NCBI RefSeq assembly: GCF_003335585.1
Contig: NZ_QBFD01000038.1
Span: forward strand, 42,133 to 106,132
From: Sulfitobacter sp. DFL-14
Lineage (GTDB): Bacteria; Pseudomonadota; Alphaproteobacteria; Rhodobacterales; Rhodobacteraceae
Direction of reading: 5' to 3'
Length of the DNA: 64,000 nt
Part shown: positions 26,564 through 35,604 of the stretch, piece after piece
Layout of the letters: every line of letters begins with the position of its first letter
Position numbering within the stretch: the first letter of the stretch is position 1
Notes under the pieces: model-generated
Told to the model about the DNA's origin: nothing
Database searches by the model: none
Seen by the model: the letters and a program-made list of their open reading frames with translations, nothing else
Translations under genes and position numbers: made by a program

Positions 26564-27864
26564 GATGTTGCGATCACCCCCGGTCTCTTCACAGACAAAG
26601 CCGGGTAACTCAGTGTGGCTTCCTCGAATTGGCTGACCTCTTCCAGCGTGGGGTTGTCTGCCTGAGCTTTCTCCGATCGCTGAATCGATCCAGTGAAAAA
26701 GGTGGTGATTTCCTGGTACCGGATCCGCGTGTCTTCCAGCGTCTGATAGTAACTGAAGAGCTCTTTCAGCGGTGCCGAGAAGTCCTTGTGTGCTGCCAGG
26801 ACGGCCACCAGCGCGCCGAGTGTAATGCGACCTTCGATGACGAAGTATCCGCCTAGAGAATAGAACAAGAACGGTGTTAGCGCGGTCAGAAAATTATTGA
26901 GGGCCTTGATGAAGAACTTCAGACGGAAAATCTTCCTGCGCACGTGCTCAAGCTCTCTAAAACTTGCACTCACTGGCAGCAGCCCGGCCGAATTGACCTG
27001 CCGTTGGCGCAATTGATCGCTGAGCTGCCTGCCAAGCTGTCGGACTTCCTTGATCCTGGTGCGCGAAAGCGCGTTGACCCGGCGTTGCAGCTTGGGCAGC
27101 AGCACAAGCTGAATTGGCAGTACGGTCAGTGCTGCGGCACCCAAGACAGGGTCCTGAACGAACATGAAAAACAGGATCGTCAAAAGCGTACCGCCTTGCA
27201 GGATTGGCAGCGTAAGGACGTCCGCCGCGAAGCCACCGATGGGCTCGACTTCCTGTGCGAGAATAGGGACGATCTCGCTTTGGTTTCCGGAGTCTGGATC
27301 GCTGCGCCATTGCCGATAGACCAGCAGGCGGAAGCGCCGCAGAAAACGCTCAGCGACATACCCTTTGAAGACATTAAGGCCATATTTGTTTAGCCCGTTC
27401 AGGATGATCGCCAGAAGGTAGAGACCGCAAAGCAGCATGAGGAAAACGACCTGATCGAGGTCTTGTCCCAAAATGGCAATCGGGAAACGGCCTGAGTCCA
27501 GAGCGTTGTTTACGATCTGTTTTGGCAGTTCTAAAGTCAGATAGAGTATAGGCATTGCGATGAGGCTAACCAATATCATCAATGCCTGCTGACTTCTGGA
27601 GTAGCGCAAGACAGTCTTGAAAAGACTTTTTTCAAGCCCTCGTATGGGCTCTGTGTGTAACGTCGGCGTGCTGCGGTACTTCCAAAGCTTCAGAATGCCG
27701 CGAATAGCAAGATATGAGCCGACACTAATCAGCAGAGCGGGCGCCAAGACCAGTATGAGATGAATGAACGGATGCACCCAGTCTGGCGTGGCATCGTTGT
27801 AGTCGTATCCGAACGCGGCAGATACGTTATGTACAAACAAGTGATACCTTTCCAAGAGTGACAT
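26560..27864 (-). CDS. ABC transporter membrane domain lacking an ATPase domain
   Basis: A 434-residue protein with the six-helix exporter domain of ABC transporters (FLMLLCGLYLLAIILNGLNKYGLNVFKGYVAERFLRRFR... and LGALVAVLAAHKDFSAPLKELFSYYQ). It stops at LSYPALSVKRPGVIATS, just where a nucleotide-binding domain would begin. No Walker A, Walker B or LSGGQ motif is present, and the stop overlaps the next gene as ATGA. The start is ATG 27864; an upstream extension would overlap the previous gene. It may need a separate ATPase, or it may be a domain put to a new use. Confidence 0.78.
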   Translation of the reverse strand: MSLLERYHLFVHNVSAAFGYDYNDATPDWVHPFIHLILVLAPALLISVGSYLAIRGILKLWKYRSTPTLHTEPIRGLEKSLFKTVLRYSRSQQALMILVSLIAMPILYLTLELPKQIVNNALDSGRFPIAILGQDLDQVVFLMLLCGLYLLAIILNGLNKYGLNVFKGYVAERFLRRFRLLVYRQWRSDPDSGNQSEIVPILAQEVEPIGGFAADVLTLPILQGGTLLTILFFMFVQDPVLGAAALTVLPIQLVLLPKLQRRVNALSRTRIKEVRQLGRQLSDQLRQRQVNSAGLLPVSASFRELEHVRRKIFRLKFFIKALNNFLTALTPFLFYSLGGYFVIEGRITLGALVAVLAAHKDFSAPLKELFSYYQTLEDTRIRYQEITTFFTGSIQRSEKAQADNPTLEEVSQFEEATLSYPALSVKRPGVIATS

Positions 27865-27872
27865 GGAAAAGT

Positions 27873-28406
27873 CTAACCCTTGGATTTCGGCGCGAGGTGA
27901 TCGTGGACGATGATGACGCCCCACATGCCCGCCTCCCGGTGGCCGGGTATCAAGCATGCAAACTCCAGGTTGGTCACATCGGAGAACTCCCAGATCAAAT
28001 CGGCATTTTGTCCACTTGGGATCGAAACCGAGTTGGCGCTGTCATGCTGCATATCGGGATGTTCGCGCATCCATTGCTGATGTTTTGCGACCTCGTCAAA
28101 GGAACCGAGAAAGAACTCGTGATCCAATGCGCCGGTATTTCTGATTGAAAACTGGACAACCGAGCCGCTTTCAATCTGGATCGCGTCCGGCTCGAAAAGC
28201 ATGTAGCCGCTTTCCGTCTCCCGTATGGATATTTCAATCGTCCTGTCGATCGAGGAGCCATCACCGGGTTTCCCGATCGGATCATGGCCAGGCACTTCGA
28301 AGGCTCGCGCGTGAGGCTGCTGGCCCTTGCCACTGGAAGCGCCCACTGAAAAAGCCGGAAGGACAAGCGCAAGGGCGATGGTGCAGGTTCTCAGGAAATT
28401 CTTCAT
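27873..28406 (-). CDS. Exported cupredoxin-like copper protein
   Basis: A 177-residue protein with a signal peptide (MKNFLRTCTIALALVLPAFSVGA) and a cupredoxin fold. The type-1 copper ligands are visible: His in NTGALDHEFFLG, and Cys, His and Met in FACLIPGHREAGMWG. It resembles the N-terminal domain of the protein encoded next upstream (28516), from which it probably arose by duplication. It likely stores or shuttles copper in the periplasm. Confidence 0.85.
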   Translation of the reverse strand: MKNFLRTCTIALALVLPAFSVGASSGKGQQPHARAFEVPGHDPIGKPGDGSSIDRTIEISIRETESGYMLFEPDAIQIESGSVVQFSIRNTGALDHEFFLGSFDEVAKHQQWMREHPDMQHDSANSVSIPSGQNADLIWEFSDVTNLEFACLIPGHREAGMWGVIIVHDHLAPKSKG

Positions 28407-28475
28407 GCTCGGCTACCTCCGTAGCGCTTGATTTTATGGGATCTTCTTGCTTGCTTGGGCTAAGCGATCAAGGCG

Positions 28476-28506
28476 ATGGGGCCGGAGTGTTTACCCCCGG
28501 CCCCAT
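28476..28506 (-). terminator. Intergenic GC-rich hairpin, possible attenuator
   Basis: ATGGGGCCGG (28476-28485) pairs perfectly with CCGGCCCCAT (28497-28506) around an 11-nt loop. It lies 10 nt after the stop of the cupredoxin-CusF gene on the minus strand. No U-rich tract follows in either direction, so it is more likely a transcript-stabilising or partial attenuation hairpin than a strong terminator. Confidence 0.5.
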
Positions 28507-28515
28507 TGTTAGTAG

Positions 28516-29232
28516 TTACTTCATCTGCGTGACGGTCAGTTTACCCTTGACCCGGTCGGCAACGAACTCGATGTCCTGACCTTCCGCCATCTTGGCCACC
28601 ATCGCCTCGTCGGCGCGGAACACCATGGTCATTGCCGGCATATCCAGGTTGACGAGAGGGCCGTGGATAATTGTGACCTTGCCGGCCTTTGCGTCGATTT
28701 TCTTGATGGTGCCGCTTGTGTATTCCACGTCAGCCTGAGCCATCTGGTCACCGACTGCGACCTCACGGTGCATTCCCGATTCGTAGTGGCCCGGGATCAG
28801 GCACGCTGCTTCGAATGTGCCAGAATTTGCGAAAGTCCAGACAACCTCGCCCGAGGCGCCCGCATCGAGACGGATACGGTTCGGATCGTCATGTTCCATG
28901 TCCATCTTGGCCATTTCGATCTTGTGCTCGGCATTACGCTCTACCGTGTCGAGGACGAATTCATGCTCCAGCTCACCCTTGTTGGTGATGTTGAAGCGGA
29001 TGGTTTCGCCCTCCTTGATATCCATCGGCTCACTCTCGATCAGCATCTGGCCCTCATCGTTTTCGAGCAAAGTGACGTCGATTGTACGATCCACCTTGGC
29101 GGCGTCACCCGGCATGCCGACCATCATTGCGGCCGGCTTGTTCTCCCCATGCCCACCGTCGTGTGTACCTGCAGCAAAGGCCGGTGCTGATAACGCGATC
29201 GCAAAGCTTGTCGTCAAAAGAAGATTTCTCAT
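28516..29232 (-). CDS. Fusion of a cupredoxin and a CusF-type copper-binding domain
   Basis: A 238-residue exported protein starting at ATG 29232 (RNLLLTTSFAIALSAPAFA signal). After a His/Met-rich linker comes a cupredoxin domain with His in GELEHEFVL and the Cys-His-Met set in AACLIPGHYESGMH. The last 75 residues form a CusF-like barrel (SGTIKKIDAKAGKVTIIHG ... NLDMPAMTMVFRAD). CusF normally hands Cu(I) to CusB/CusA, so the fusion may join copper capture with delivery to the pump. An upstream in-frame extension is rejected because it overlaps the oxidase gene. Confidence 0.88.
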   Translation of the reverse strand: MRNLLLTTSFAIALSAPAFAAGTHDGGHGENKPAAMMVGMPGDAAKVDRTIDVTLLENDEGQMLIESEPMDIKEGETIRFNITNKGELEHEFVLDTVERNAEHKIEMAKMDMEHDDPNRIRLDAGASGEVVWTFANSGTFEAACLIPGHYESGMHREVAVGDQMAQADVEYTSGTIKKIDAKAGKVTIIHGPLVNLDMPAMTMVFRADEAMVAKMAEGQDIEFVADRVKGKLTVTQMK

Positions 29233-29278
29233 TTTATTGTCCTGTAGGTTGGTTTGGTTGGAGTTGACGAAGGGCCGC

Positions 29279-30637
29279 TCAGCCCTTCGAGGTTGGTTTC
29301 GGTGTGAGAATGGTCTTGGGGCTGTTGTTGGAGGCAAATTCGGGTAATTCGCCGGTCCATTCGTAGGCCATCTCGCCCGGAGGATTTTCGTACCAGCCGG
29401 GATCGGAGTAATCGTCCGCGTCGATGCCGTCTCGCACCTTCACGACCGAAAACATGCCGCCCATCTCGATGGGTCCGTACGGGCCCCAACCCGTCATCAT
29501 CGGGATGGTATTGTCAGGCAGCGGCATTTCCATTTTTGCCATGTCCCCCATGCCGGACATGCCCATCGGCATGTATTCCGGCTGGAATTGACGTATCTTC
29601 TGGGTCAGCGGCTTCTTGTTCACCCCGATGAACGTCGGCACGTCATGGCCCATAGCGTTCATCGTATGGTGAGATTTGTGGCAATGGATCGCCCAATCAC
29701 CCAGATGATCAGCTGTGAATTCGTAGGCGCGCATCGCACCTACGGGAATGTCGATGCTCACCTCCGGCCACTGTGCTTCAGGCGGCACCCAGCCGCCATC
29801 CGTGCAGGTGACCTTGAAGTCATAGCCGTGCATATGGATCGGGTGGTTCGTCATCGTAAGATTCCCAACCCGCACTCGCACCCGGTCGCCCTTGTTCACG
29901 ACCAGCGGATCGATGTCGGGGAAGATCCGGCTGTTCCAGGTCCAAAGGTTGAAATCCGTCATCGTCATGATGCGGGGTACATAGGTCCCCGGATCGATGT
30001 CGAAAGCGTTCAGCATGATCAGGAAATCACGATCTACCGGCATGAATGTGGGATCCTTGGGGTGGACCACGAACATGCCCATCATCCCCATCGCCATCTG
30101 GGTCATTTCATCGCCGTGGGGGTGGTACATGAACGTTCCGGACTTCACCAAGTCGAATTCATAGACGAAGGTTTTGCCTGGTGGGATGCTGGGATGGCTC
30201 AACCCGGAGACCCCATCCATGCCCGACGGAAGAATCAGCCCGTGCCAGTGTACCGTTGTGCCTTCCGGCAGCTTATTGGTGACGTAGATGCGCACCCGGT
30301 CGCCTTCGACAGCTTCAATTGTCGGGCCGGTGGATTGGCCGTTGTAGCCCCACAAATGCGCGATCATGCCGTCGGCAAGCTCGCGTTCTACCGGTTCGGC
30401 CACGAGGTGAAATTCTTTCACCCCGTTGTTCATCCGGTGCGGCAGGGTCCACCCGTTCAATGTGACCACAGGTGTGTAGTCCGGCCCGGAATTGGGACGC
30501 GCCGTGATCGCCGTAGCCGCACTGTCCATCTGCGCGGCTTCGGGCAAACCCATGTTCAGGGTTTGACCCCAGGCTTTCGAAGAGACCAGCGTTGCACCTG
30601 CCGCGCCGGCTCCGAGTAATTGACGTCTGTTCAACAT
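29279..30637 (-). CDS. Multicopper oxidase (CopA/CueO type)
   Basis: A 452-residue periplasmic oxidase, probably Tat-exported (LNRRQLLGAGAAGATLVSSKAWG). The copper motifs are in order: HWHGLILP, YHPHGDEM, TNHPIHMHGYDF and IHCHKSHHTM; the T1 axial ligand is the final Met. A Met-rich segment near the C-terminus (MPMGMSGMGDMAKMEMPL) is typical of cuprous oxidases. It oxidises Cu(I) to the less toxic Cu(II) using O2. It sits between TolC and the cupredoxins. Confidence 0.92.
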   Translation of the reverse strand: MLNRRQLLGAGAAGATLVSSKAWGQTLNMGLPEAAQMDSAATAITARPNSGPDYTPVVTLNGWTLPHRMNNGVKEFHLVAEPVERELADGMIAHLWGYNGQSTGPTIEAVEGDRVRIYVTNKLPEGTTVHWHGLILPSGMDGVSGLSHPSIPPGKTFVYEFDLVKSGTFMYHPHGDEMTQMAMGMMGMFVVHPKDPTFMPVDRDFLIMLNAFDIDPGTYVPRIMTMTDFNLWTWNSRIFPDIDPLVVNKGDRVRVRVGNLTMTNHPIHMHGYDFKVTCTDGGWVPPEAQWPEVSIDIPVGAMRAYEFTADHLGDWAIHCHKSHHTMNAMGHDVPTFIGVNKKPLTQKIRQFQPEYMPMGMSGMGDMAKMEMPLPDNTIPMMTGWGPYGPIEMGGMFSVVKVRDGIDADDYSDPGWYENPPGEMAYEWTGELPEFASNNSPKTILTPKPTSKG

Positions 30638-30648
30638 GTCAGTTCCTT

Positions 30649-32109
30649 TCAGTGTCCTGCGCCGCCACCGGCGGCAAGTGTCGCGCCTTCTCCACCAGCA
30701 CCACCGCCGTCGCCACCGCCATAGATCGCAGCGGTCAGATCAGCCTGTGCCATGTAGAATTCGCGTTTTGCGTTTGCCGCTTCCAGCGATGCGCCAAGTT
30801 TTTCGCGCACATCTGTCAGCAGCTCGAAAGTGTTGGTGATCATGCCGTTATAAGACAGCAGCCCTTCTTCTTCGACGGTCGTGCGTAGAGGCACAAGAAC
30901 GTCGCGATAGTGGCGGGCGATCTTATATGCGGCGTGATAGGAGGCTTCAGCGCCACGCGCTTCGGACCTGACATTGACAGCTCTCTCTGCCAGCACGTTG
31001 GCTGCTTGCAGGTAAGACAATTCCGCCTTGCGCATCCGGGCCTTGCCGGTGTCGTAGATCGGGATTGCGAACTCCACCTCCACCTGAGGGGTGGTTACGG
31101 TCTCCGTTTCTCCGTCCTCAACCTCCCGCTCCGCTTCGAACCCGGCAATGAATTCGAGATCGCTGATAATGCGAGTCTGATCAGTCAGACCAAACGCTTT
31201 GGCCTGTGCTTCCAGGCCAAGTTTGGCAACGCGCAGATCAACCCGATTTCGCAATGCTTTCGCTTCGATGTCAGTCACACGGCCGACGGAACGCGGCAGC
31301 GCAGGAAGGGCATCGGGAACATAATAGTCGACCTCGGTGCCCCACAGCCCCATGAGCCTGGTCAGCTGCTCCTTGGACCGGGTAGCATTCAAGCGTGCCT
31401 GGGCAAGTTGTCCGGCGAGTTCGGCATTGAAGGCCTGTTCACGGGCCTGCCCGGCTTTGTTCAGCGCGCCGGTCTCGCCCAGCCTCATAGCCAATTCCGA
31501 TCCGGCGTCAGAGGTCGCTTTCGCGCGGCGCAGATAGCTCACGGCCTCGAAGGCAGCTACGGCATCGACCCATGCCTTCCGCGTCTGATTGGCCAGTGCG
31601 AGCGTGTCGTTCACGGCGCTCAGTTGAGCCTGCCGGAAATTTGCGTCTGCAATGGCCGTACGCTGCTTGCGAGTGGTGGCATCGAGCACGTTCGACCGGA
31701 TCAGTCCTTCGATCGCCCTGTAGGCACCCAGTTCGGGCGCACCGATGCCCAGTATACCGATTGCGACGATCGGATTTTCCGGGGTCGATTGCTGCCAGGC
31801 CTCAGCGGCGGATAGGCCGACATTTGCATAAGACGCCTGCAATCCCTTGTTGTTCAGAAGCGCGACCTGAACGGCGGTGTCCGCCGAAATGGTCTTGCGG
31901 TGCACCATTGCGTGCACCTGCTTCTTCAAGGCCTCGTTTTCGGCCTGGGTTTCGGCGAAGGCTGTCCGTTTGCCGATGGCTGGTGTGACCTGGCTGGAAA
32001 TGTTGGCGAAGCCAGCTTTTGGTTCCGTGTAGATGCCCGGTACAGCTGCAGCACAGGCACCCAAGATTAGCGGAAAGCCGAAAACCAGCGGAAACTTCGA
32101 TACCCGCAT
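30649..32109 (-). CDS. TolC-family outer-membrane efflux lipoprotein
   Basis: A 486-residue outer-membrane channel with a lipoprotein signal (VFGFPLILGAC, Cys19), long alpha-helical barrel repeats and a Gly-rich C-terminal tail (GGGDGGGAGGEGATLAAGGGAGH). It can supply the exit duct for the CusBA pump encoded on the other strand. Its ATG overlaps the stop of the preceding small lipoprotein by one base (TGATG). Confidence 0.86.
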   Translation of the reverse strand: MRVSKFPLVFGFPLILGACAAAVPGIYTEPKAGFANISSQVTPAIGKRTAFAETQAENEALKKQVHAMVHRKTISADTAVQVALLNNKGLQASYANVGLSAAEAWQQSTPENPIVAIGILGIGAPELGAYRAIEGLIRSNVLDATTRKQRTAIADANFRQAQLSAVNDTLALANQTRKAWVDAVAAFEAVSYLRRAKATSDAGSELAMRLGETGALNKAGQAREQAFNAELAGQLAQARLNATRSKEQLTRLMGLWGTEVDYYVPDALPALPRSVGRVTDIEAKALRNRVDLRVAKLGLEAQAKAFGLTDQTRIISDLEFIAGFEAEREVEDGETETVTTPQVEVEFAIPIYDTGKARMRKAELSYLQAANVLAERAVNVRSEARGAEASYHAAYKIARHYRDVLVPLRTTVEEEGLLSYNGMITNTFELLTDVREKLGASLEAANAKREFYMAQADLTAAIYGGGDGGGAGGEGATLAAGGGAGH

Positions 32110-32330
32110 CAGTTGCCCTCCGTCTGTTCTTGATTGACGGAACGCCAGTCGCGGGGACCTGTGGGGCCGCGGTAGGTGTAGCCCGCCAAGGGGTCCTGAT
32201 AGCTGATCAGCGATGAAACTGCCGTGTTGGCGACGGCCTGTTGGGTCGCGACGGACGGCAACGGGGTGGGCTCATAGGCGCATGCGCCAAGCCCGAGGGC
32301 CGAAGCCCCCATAAGTAGATGAATTTTCAT
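32109..32330 (-). CDS. Small lipoprotein of the copper operon
   Basis: From ATG 32330 the product has 73 residues: KIHLLMGASALGLGAC lipoprotein signal (Cys17), then a short mature part ending YQDPLAGYTYRGPTGPRDWRSVN. It is tightly coupled to tolC. I do not recognise a domain. It may help assemble the outer-membrane channel or be a periplasmic-facing anchor. The longer in-frame start at 32384 adds a poor leader before the signal peptide. Confidence 0.72.
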   Translation of the reverse strand: MKIHLLMGASALGLGACAYEPTPLPSVATQQAVANTAVSSLISYQDPLAGYTYRGPTGPRDWRSVNQEQTEGN

Positions 32331-32403
32331 GAACGTAACCTGATTGATGAACGTTGTCTCACGCAGACTCTGCGCAAGGCTCACACCCGTTTTGGGCGTC
32401 GGT

Positions 32404-32808
32404 TCAGATCAGGAATCGAGGGGGCCGCAGAAACCCGGTCGTTTCGGCGGAATAGGTTTGCCCGCTGGGAATGACAAATTCCCTTGTACCAACCGGCTCT
32501 GTTCTGACCTTGGTATCTTCGAGGAACAGAACAGAAATACAAATGCCATTGCAGCACTCTTCAGACTGCTTCTTTTTGCCTTGCTTGTCAGCGCCTGGAA
32601 GACCGATGTCGCCTGCGACCTTCAGCTTCGCATGCGCAACATGTCCGATTTCGGTATCATCATGCGCTTTGGCGGCCCTGACGATATCAGCAGACCTTGC
32701 TTGATGCCCATCGTGCATGCCGGACGCCGCGTGAGCGGCAGTGGGCGGCGAAAGTACCAAGGCCAACGCAAACGCGATGACCGTAAGCGCCTTGATCCAG
32801 TATGACAT
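32404..32808 (-). CDS. Secreted Cys/His-containing protein, first gene of the copper operon
   Basis: From ATG 32808 the product has 134 residues with a signal peptide (SYWIKALTVIAFALALVLSPPTAAHA), a His/Asp-rich region (GMHDGHQARSAD) and a Cys pair in SEECCNGICIS. The family is not known to me; similar small secreted proteins occur in proteobacterial copper loci. I start at 32808 because upstream in-frame codons cover the promoter at 32833-32861. Confidence 0.65.
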   Translation of the reverse strand: MSYWIKALTVIAFALALVLSPPTAAHAASGMHDGHQARSADIVRAAKAHDDTEIGHVAHAKLKVAGDIGLPGADKQGKKKQSEECCNGICISVLFLEDTKVRTEPVGTREFVIPSGQTYSAETTGFLRPPRFLI

Positions 32809-32832
32809 GACAGCTCTGGGTTCCATGCTCAA

Positions 32833-32861
32833 GTTATCGAATACCCAAGCAATTTTGTCAA
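32833..32861 (-). promoter_or_regulatory. Sigma-70-like promoter of the copper operon
   Basis: On the minus strand: -35 TTGACA (32861-32856), 17-bp spacer, -10 GATAAC (32838-32833), 25 nt before the ATG at 32808. No CueR dyad overlaps it. An ACCTTCC half-site lies just upstream (about 32880) without a convincing partner. Confidence 0.5.
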
Positions 32862-33005
32862 TCCGTACTGCATCGGAAGGTGTGTCACTTTTTCTTGGCA
32901 CAGGCGGTATCTGGCCGCCGTTGTCTGAAAACGTTGCAGATAAGCAGCATATGTAAAGCCAACACCTCGTTCATGCCGAGCTGAGCGATATTGCTGCGTC
33001 ATGTG

Positions 33006-33419
33006 CTACTGGACCTCGGCCACTTTCTCGGAGCCATAGCCCGCATTGCTGATGGCTGCGGTCAATGCGCTTTCGTCCAAGGTGCTGTGGACGTCGACGA
33101 TACGCGCATTCAGGTCGCACGAAACCGTTGCGTCTGGATCGGCAGCCATGATGGGCTTTTGCATGGAAGCGGCACGATGGCCGCGATCTCCGTGCAGATT
33201 GCAATAGACCCTGAAAGGAGTCCGCCCACTCGGATAGGAATATTCCGTTCTGAAAATCACCGCCAGCGTAAGACATGCAGAAAAGCTTCTTTCCAATGCT
33301 ATCAACATTTCCGCAACTAGGTCCGGCAGTAACCTACCATTTGTTATGTCGCGCGGCCTGCAGTTGAGACATGGAACGCGGTTCAGGAGATCTCGAAACT
33401 TAAATTTCATTCGTCCCAA
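33006..33419 (-). pseudogene. Degenerate heavy-metal-associated (HMA) domain reading frame
   Basis: The last 45 residues (AADPDATVSCDLNARIVDV... ISNAGYGSEKVAEVQ) look like the C-terminal two thirds of a small copper-chaperone HMA domain. Where a GMxCxxC loop is expected the frame reads HGDRGHRAASMQKPI, with the metal Cys lost. The upstream 80 residues have no recognisable fold. It could be a decayed copZ-like gene, or a genuine protein with an altered loop. If it is not a gene, the stretch 32862-33436 holds nothing else I can support. Confidence 0.35.
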
Positions 33420-33436
33420 AGACCTGGAGCGAATGC

Positions 33437-34141
33437 TTGGTTCCCAAACGCAGGTTCAACATCCTCGATCTCAAGCCGTATATGTGTCAACGTTCTAACA
33501 TGCAGAGGTTTTTCTCCGTCGACATGCCCGGTGTTCAGTTTGTGAGCATTGTCTTGGCATTCAGCCTCGCAGCGTTACTGCCGGTCCTCTGCCTTTATAT
33601 CTTGCTTTCGCCGGGCTTTGCAGCGGCTCTTGCCGCCGGTGGGCCATCGCTGGCCCGCTTTCTGAGGCAAGTTACGACCAACGGCCTGCCCGTAGTTTTT
33701 GCCGTAAACTATGTCAGTTTTTTTCTTTTCGCGGTGATACAGAAACCAAAGGTCGCCCGCCGAGATACGGCGTTTTTCGTGCTGGTGGATATCTTGCTCA
33801 GAGCCATTCTCTTTCCAAGCCTCCACGCACTGATCTACGTTTTGTCTGCCGACTGGTTCGAGTCATTCGGGGGCAGTCGTGCAACCGCGTTGTCGGTCGT
33901 TGCCCCAACCCTTGCGCGTTCGGCGTTTTTTGAGAACATCTCCGGAGTTTATCTTTATGCGACAATGATCAGCGCGCTGCCGCTATATGTTTCAGCTTTC
34001 GGGCAGTCGGAATTTCTTGGACCGACCGTTCGTCGCTTGCCAATAAAAGCGGGCTTGATGCTGCTCGCCTTGTTTGCGTTTGCCCTGTCGGTCGGATTGA
34101 TCGCAATCGGTGCACAAGGCATCGCATTCCTTCAGGGCTAG
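33437..34141 (+). CDS. Integral membrane protein of unknown function
   Basis: A 234-residue protein (from TTG 33437 with GGAG 7 nt upstream) with about five or six hydrophobic segments (FVSIVLAFSLAALLPVLCLYILL, GLPVVFAVNYVSFFLFAVI, AFFVLVDILLRAILFPSLHALIYVL, GLMLLALFAFALSVGLIAIGA). ATG 33482 and ATG 33500 are alternative starts and the SD evidence is weak. I recognise no family. It converges on the APC permease gene with an 11-nt gap. Confidence 0.6.
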   Translation: MVPKRRFNILDLKPYMCQRSNMQRFFSVDMPGVQFVSIVLAFSLAALLPVLCLYILLSPGFAAALAAGGPSLARFLRQVTTNGLPVVFAVNYVSFFLFAVIQKPKVARRDTAFFVLVDILLRAILFPSLHALIYVLSADWFESFGGSRATALSVVAPTLARSAFFENISGVYLYATMISALPLYVSAFGQSEFLGPTVRRLPIKAGLMLLALFAFALSVGLIAIGAQGIAFLQG

Positions 34142-34152
34142 ATGATGGCTGG

Positions 34153-35496
34153 CTATTCACCGTGGGAATGCGCGGCCTGAGGTGCCAACCATCGCGACAA
34201 GTAAACGCGCTCGAAAGCGAAGACAGCGATCATTCCGACAGCCGCATACAGAACGATCATTGGATCACTTTGAAGCTTCATTACGGTGAAAGCTGCCAAT
34301 ACAATTGCATCGAGAGAGAGCGCAGACAAAAGCACGATACTGGAGGCGCCAACTTCGGTTCGACGATAGCGGAACACGCCCCAATGTATGATCATGTCCA
34401 TGACGAGGTAAAAGAAGGCACCAAGGGATGCGATCCGTCCCAAATCAAAGAGCACGGCCAGCGTCGAGGCGATAACGACTGTATAGACCAGCATATGCCG
34501 CTGGACAGCCCCGGACATGCCAAAATGGCTGTGCGGGATCATTTTCATCTCCGTCAGCATGGTCAGCATCCGCGACACTGCGAAAACGCTGGCCAGCACG
34601 CCGGATGCCGTGGCCACGGCCGCCAACACGACCGTCAAGTAAAAGCCGACCTGCCCGAGTGCGGGCTCAGCCGCCTGGGCCAGCGAATAGTCGCGCGCGG
34701 CGATGATTTCGTCGATTGTCAGGCTCGCGCCCACGCCAAAGGCCACAAGCAGGTAGACCACCACGCAGATCGCGATGGACAGCATGATAGTGCGGCCCAC
34801 ATTGCGGTGGGGATCGGTGATTTCGCCGCCGCTGTTGGTGATCGTGGTAAAGCCCTTGAAGGCAAGGATCGCCAGCGCAACGGACGCGATGAAGCCTGTC
34901 ACTCCAAAGGTCTCGGCCGTTTCTGACGCGGCTGCGAACTGAAACCCGCTTGACCAGAGTGCTGCGATACCGAACAGCGCGATGCCCCCGATCTTGATCG
35001 CCGCCATGATTAGAGAGAATAGCCCGACGGAGCGGTTTCCTGCGATGTTGACCAAGAATGCGAACACGATCACGGCAACCGCCAGAACGGGCACAAGTGG
35101 CCCGCCCGTGATATCGAAAGGCTGCAAGACATAAGTGGCGAATGTCCGTGCGACGAGGCTTTCCGCGATCACCATGCTGAGCGCCATCAAAAGCGCCGCT
35201 CCCGCCGCGACCGCCCCCGATCCATAGCATTTCTGAAGGATCATCGCGATGCCCCCTGCCGAGGGCCAGGCGTTCGACATCTTGATGTAGCTGTAAGCGC
35301 TGAAGCTGGTCACGATGGCACCAGCGATGAACGCGAGTGGAAATAGTGGTCCAGCCAGCTGGGCGATTTGTCCGGTCAGGGCAAAGATGCCCGCACCGAT
35401 CATCACGCCCGTGCCCATGGCAACAGCTCCGCCAAGGCTGATCGAGCCTTCACGGTAGCCGTCGTTCCCATCGTGGTTTTTATTGTGTTTCTGCAT
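34153..35496 (-). CDS. APC-superfamily amino acid permease
   Basis: A 447-residue transporter with 12 expected helices. The APC signature is at the N-terminus (SISLGGAVAMGTGVMIGAGIFALTGQIAQLAGPLFPLAFIAGAI) and the mid-part reads AFKGFTTITNSGGEITDPHRNVGRTI. The substrate is not predictable. It is not obviously linked to metals, though it sits between two copper blocks. A short inverted repeat (AGTCCCGA/TCGGGACT, 35572-35606) lies upstream, at the end of the neighbouring gene. Confidence 0.85.
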   Translation of the reverse strand: MQKHNKNHDGNDGYREGSISLGGAVAMGTGVMIGAGIFALTGQIAQLAGPLFPLAFIAGAIVTSFSAYSYIKMSNAWPSAGGIAMILQKCYGSGAVAAGAALLMALSMVIAESLVARTFATYVLQPFDITGGPLVPVLAVAVIVFAFLVNIAGNRSVGLFSLIMAAIKIGGIALFGIAALWSSGFQFAAASETAETFGVTGFIASVALAILAFKGFTTITNSGGEITDPHRNVGRTIMLSIAICVVVYLLVAFGVGASLTIDEIIAARDYSLAQAAEPALGQVGFYLTVVLAAVATASGVLASVFAVSRMLTMLTEMKMIPHSHFGMSGAVQRHMLVYTVVIASTLAVLFDLGRIASLGAFFYLVMDMIIHWGVFRYRRTEVGASSIVLLSALSLDAIVLAAFTVMKLQSDPMIVLYAAVGMIAVFAFERVYLSRWLAPQAAHSHGE

Positions 35497-35604
35497 TTCG
35501 ATCTGCCTTGGTTGCTTTTTAGGTCGTTACGCCTCTGCGCATGCCCACCCGATAGGTTTCAGGCCGCCAGAAGTCCCGACCCTGGGCGTCTGATGAAATC
35601 GGGA

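Noticed and set aside
29588..30619. Plus-strand open frame (343 codons) with many His
   Set aside because: The His come from antisense Met codons of the multicopper oxidase.
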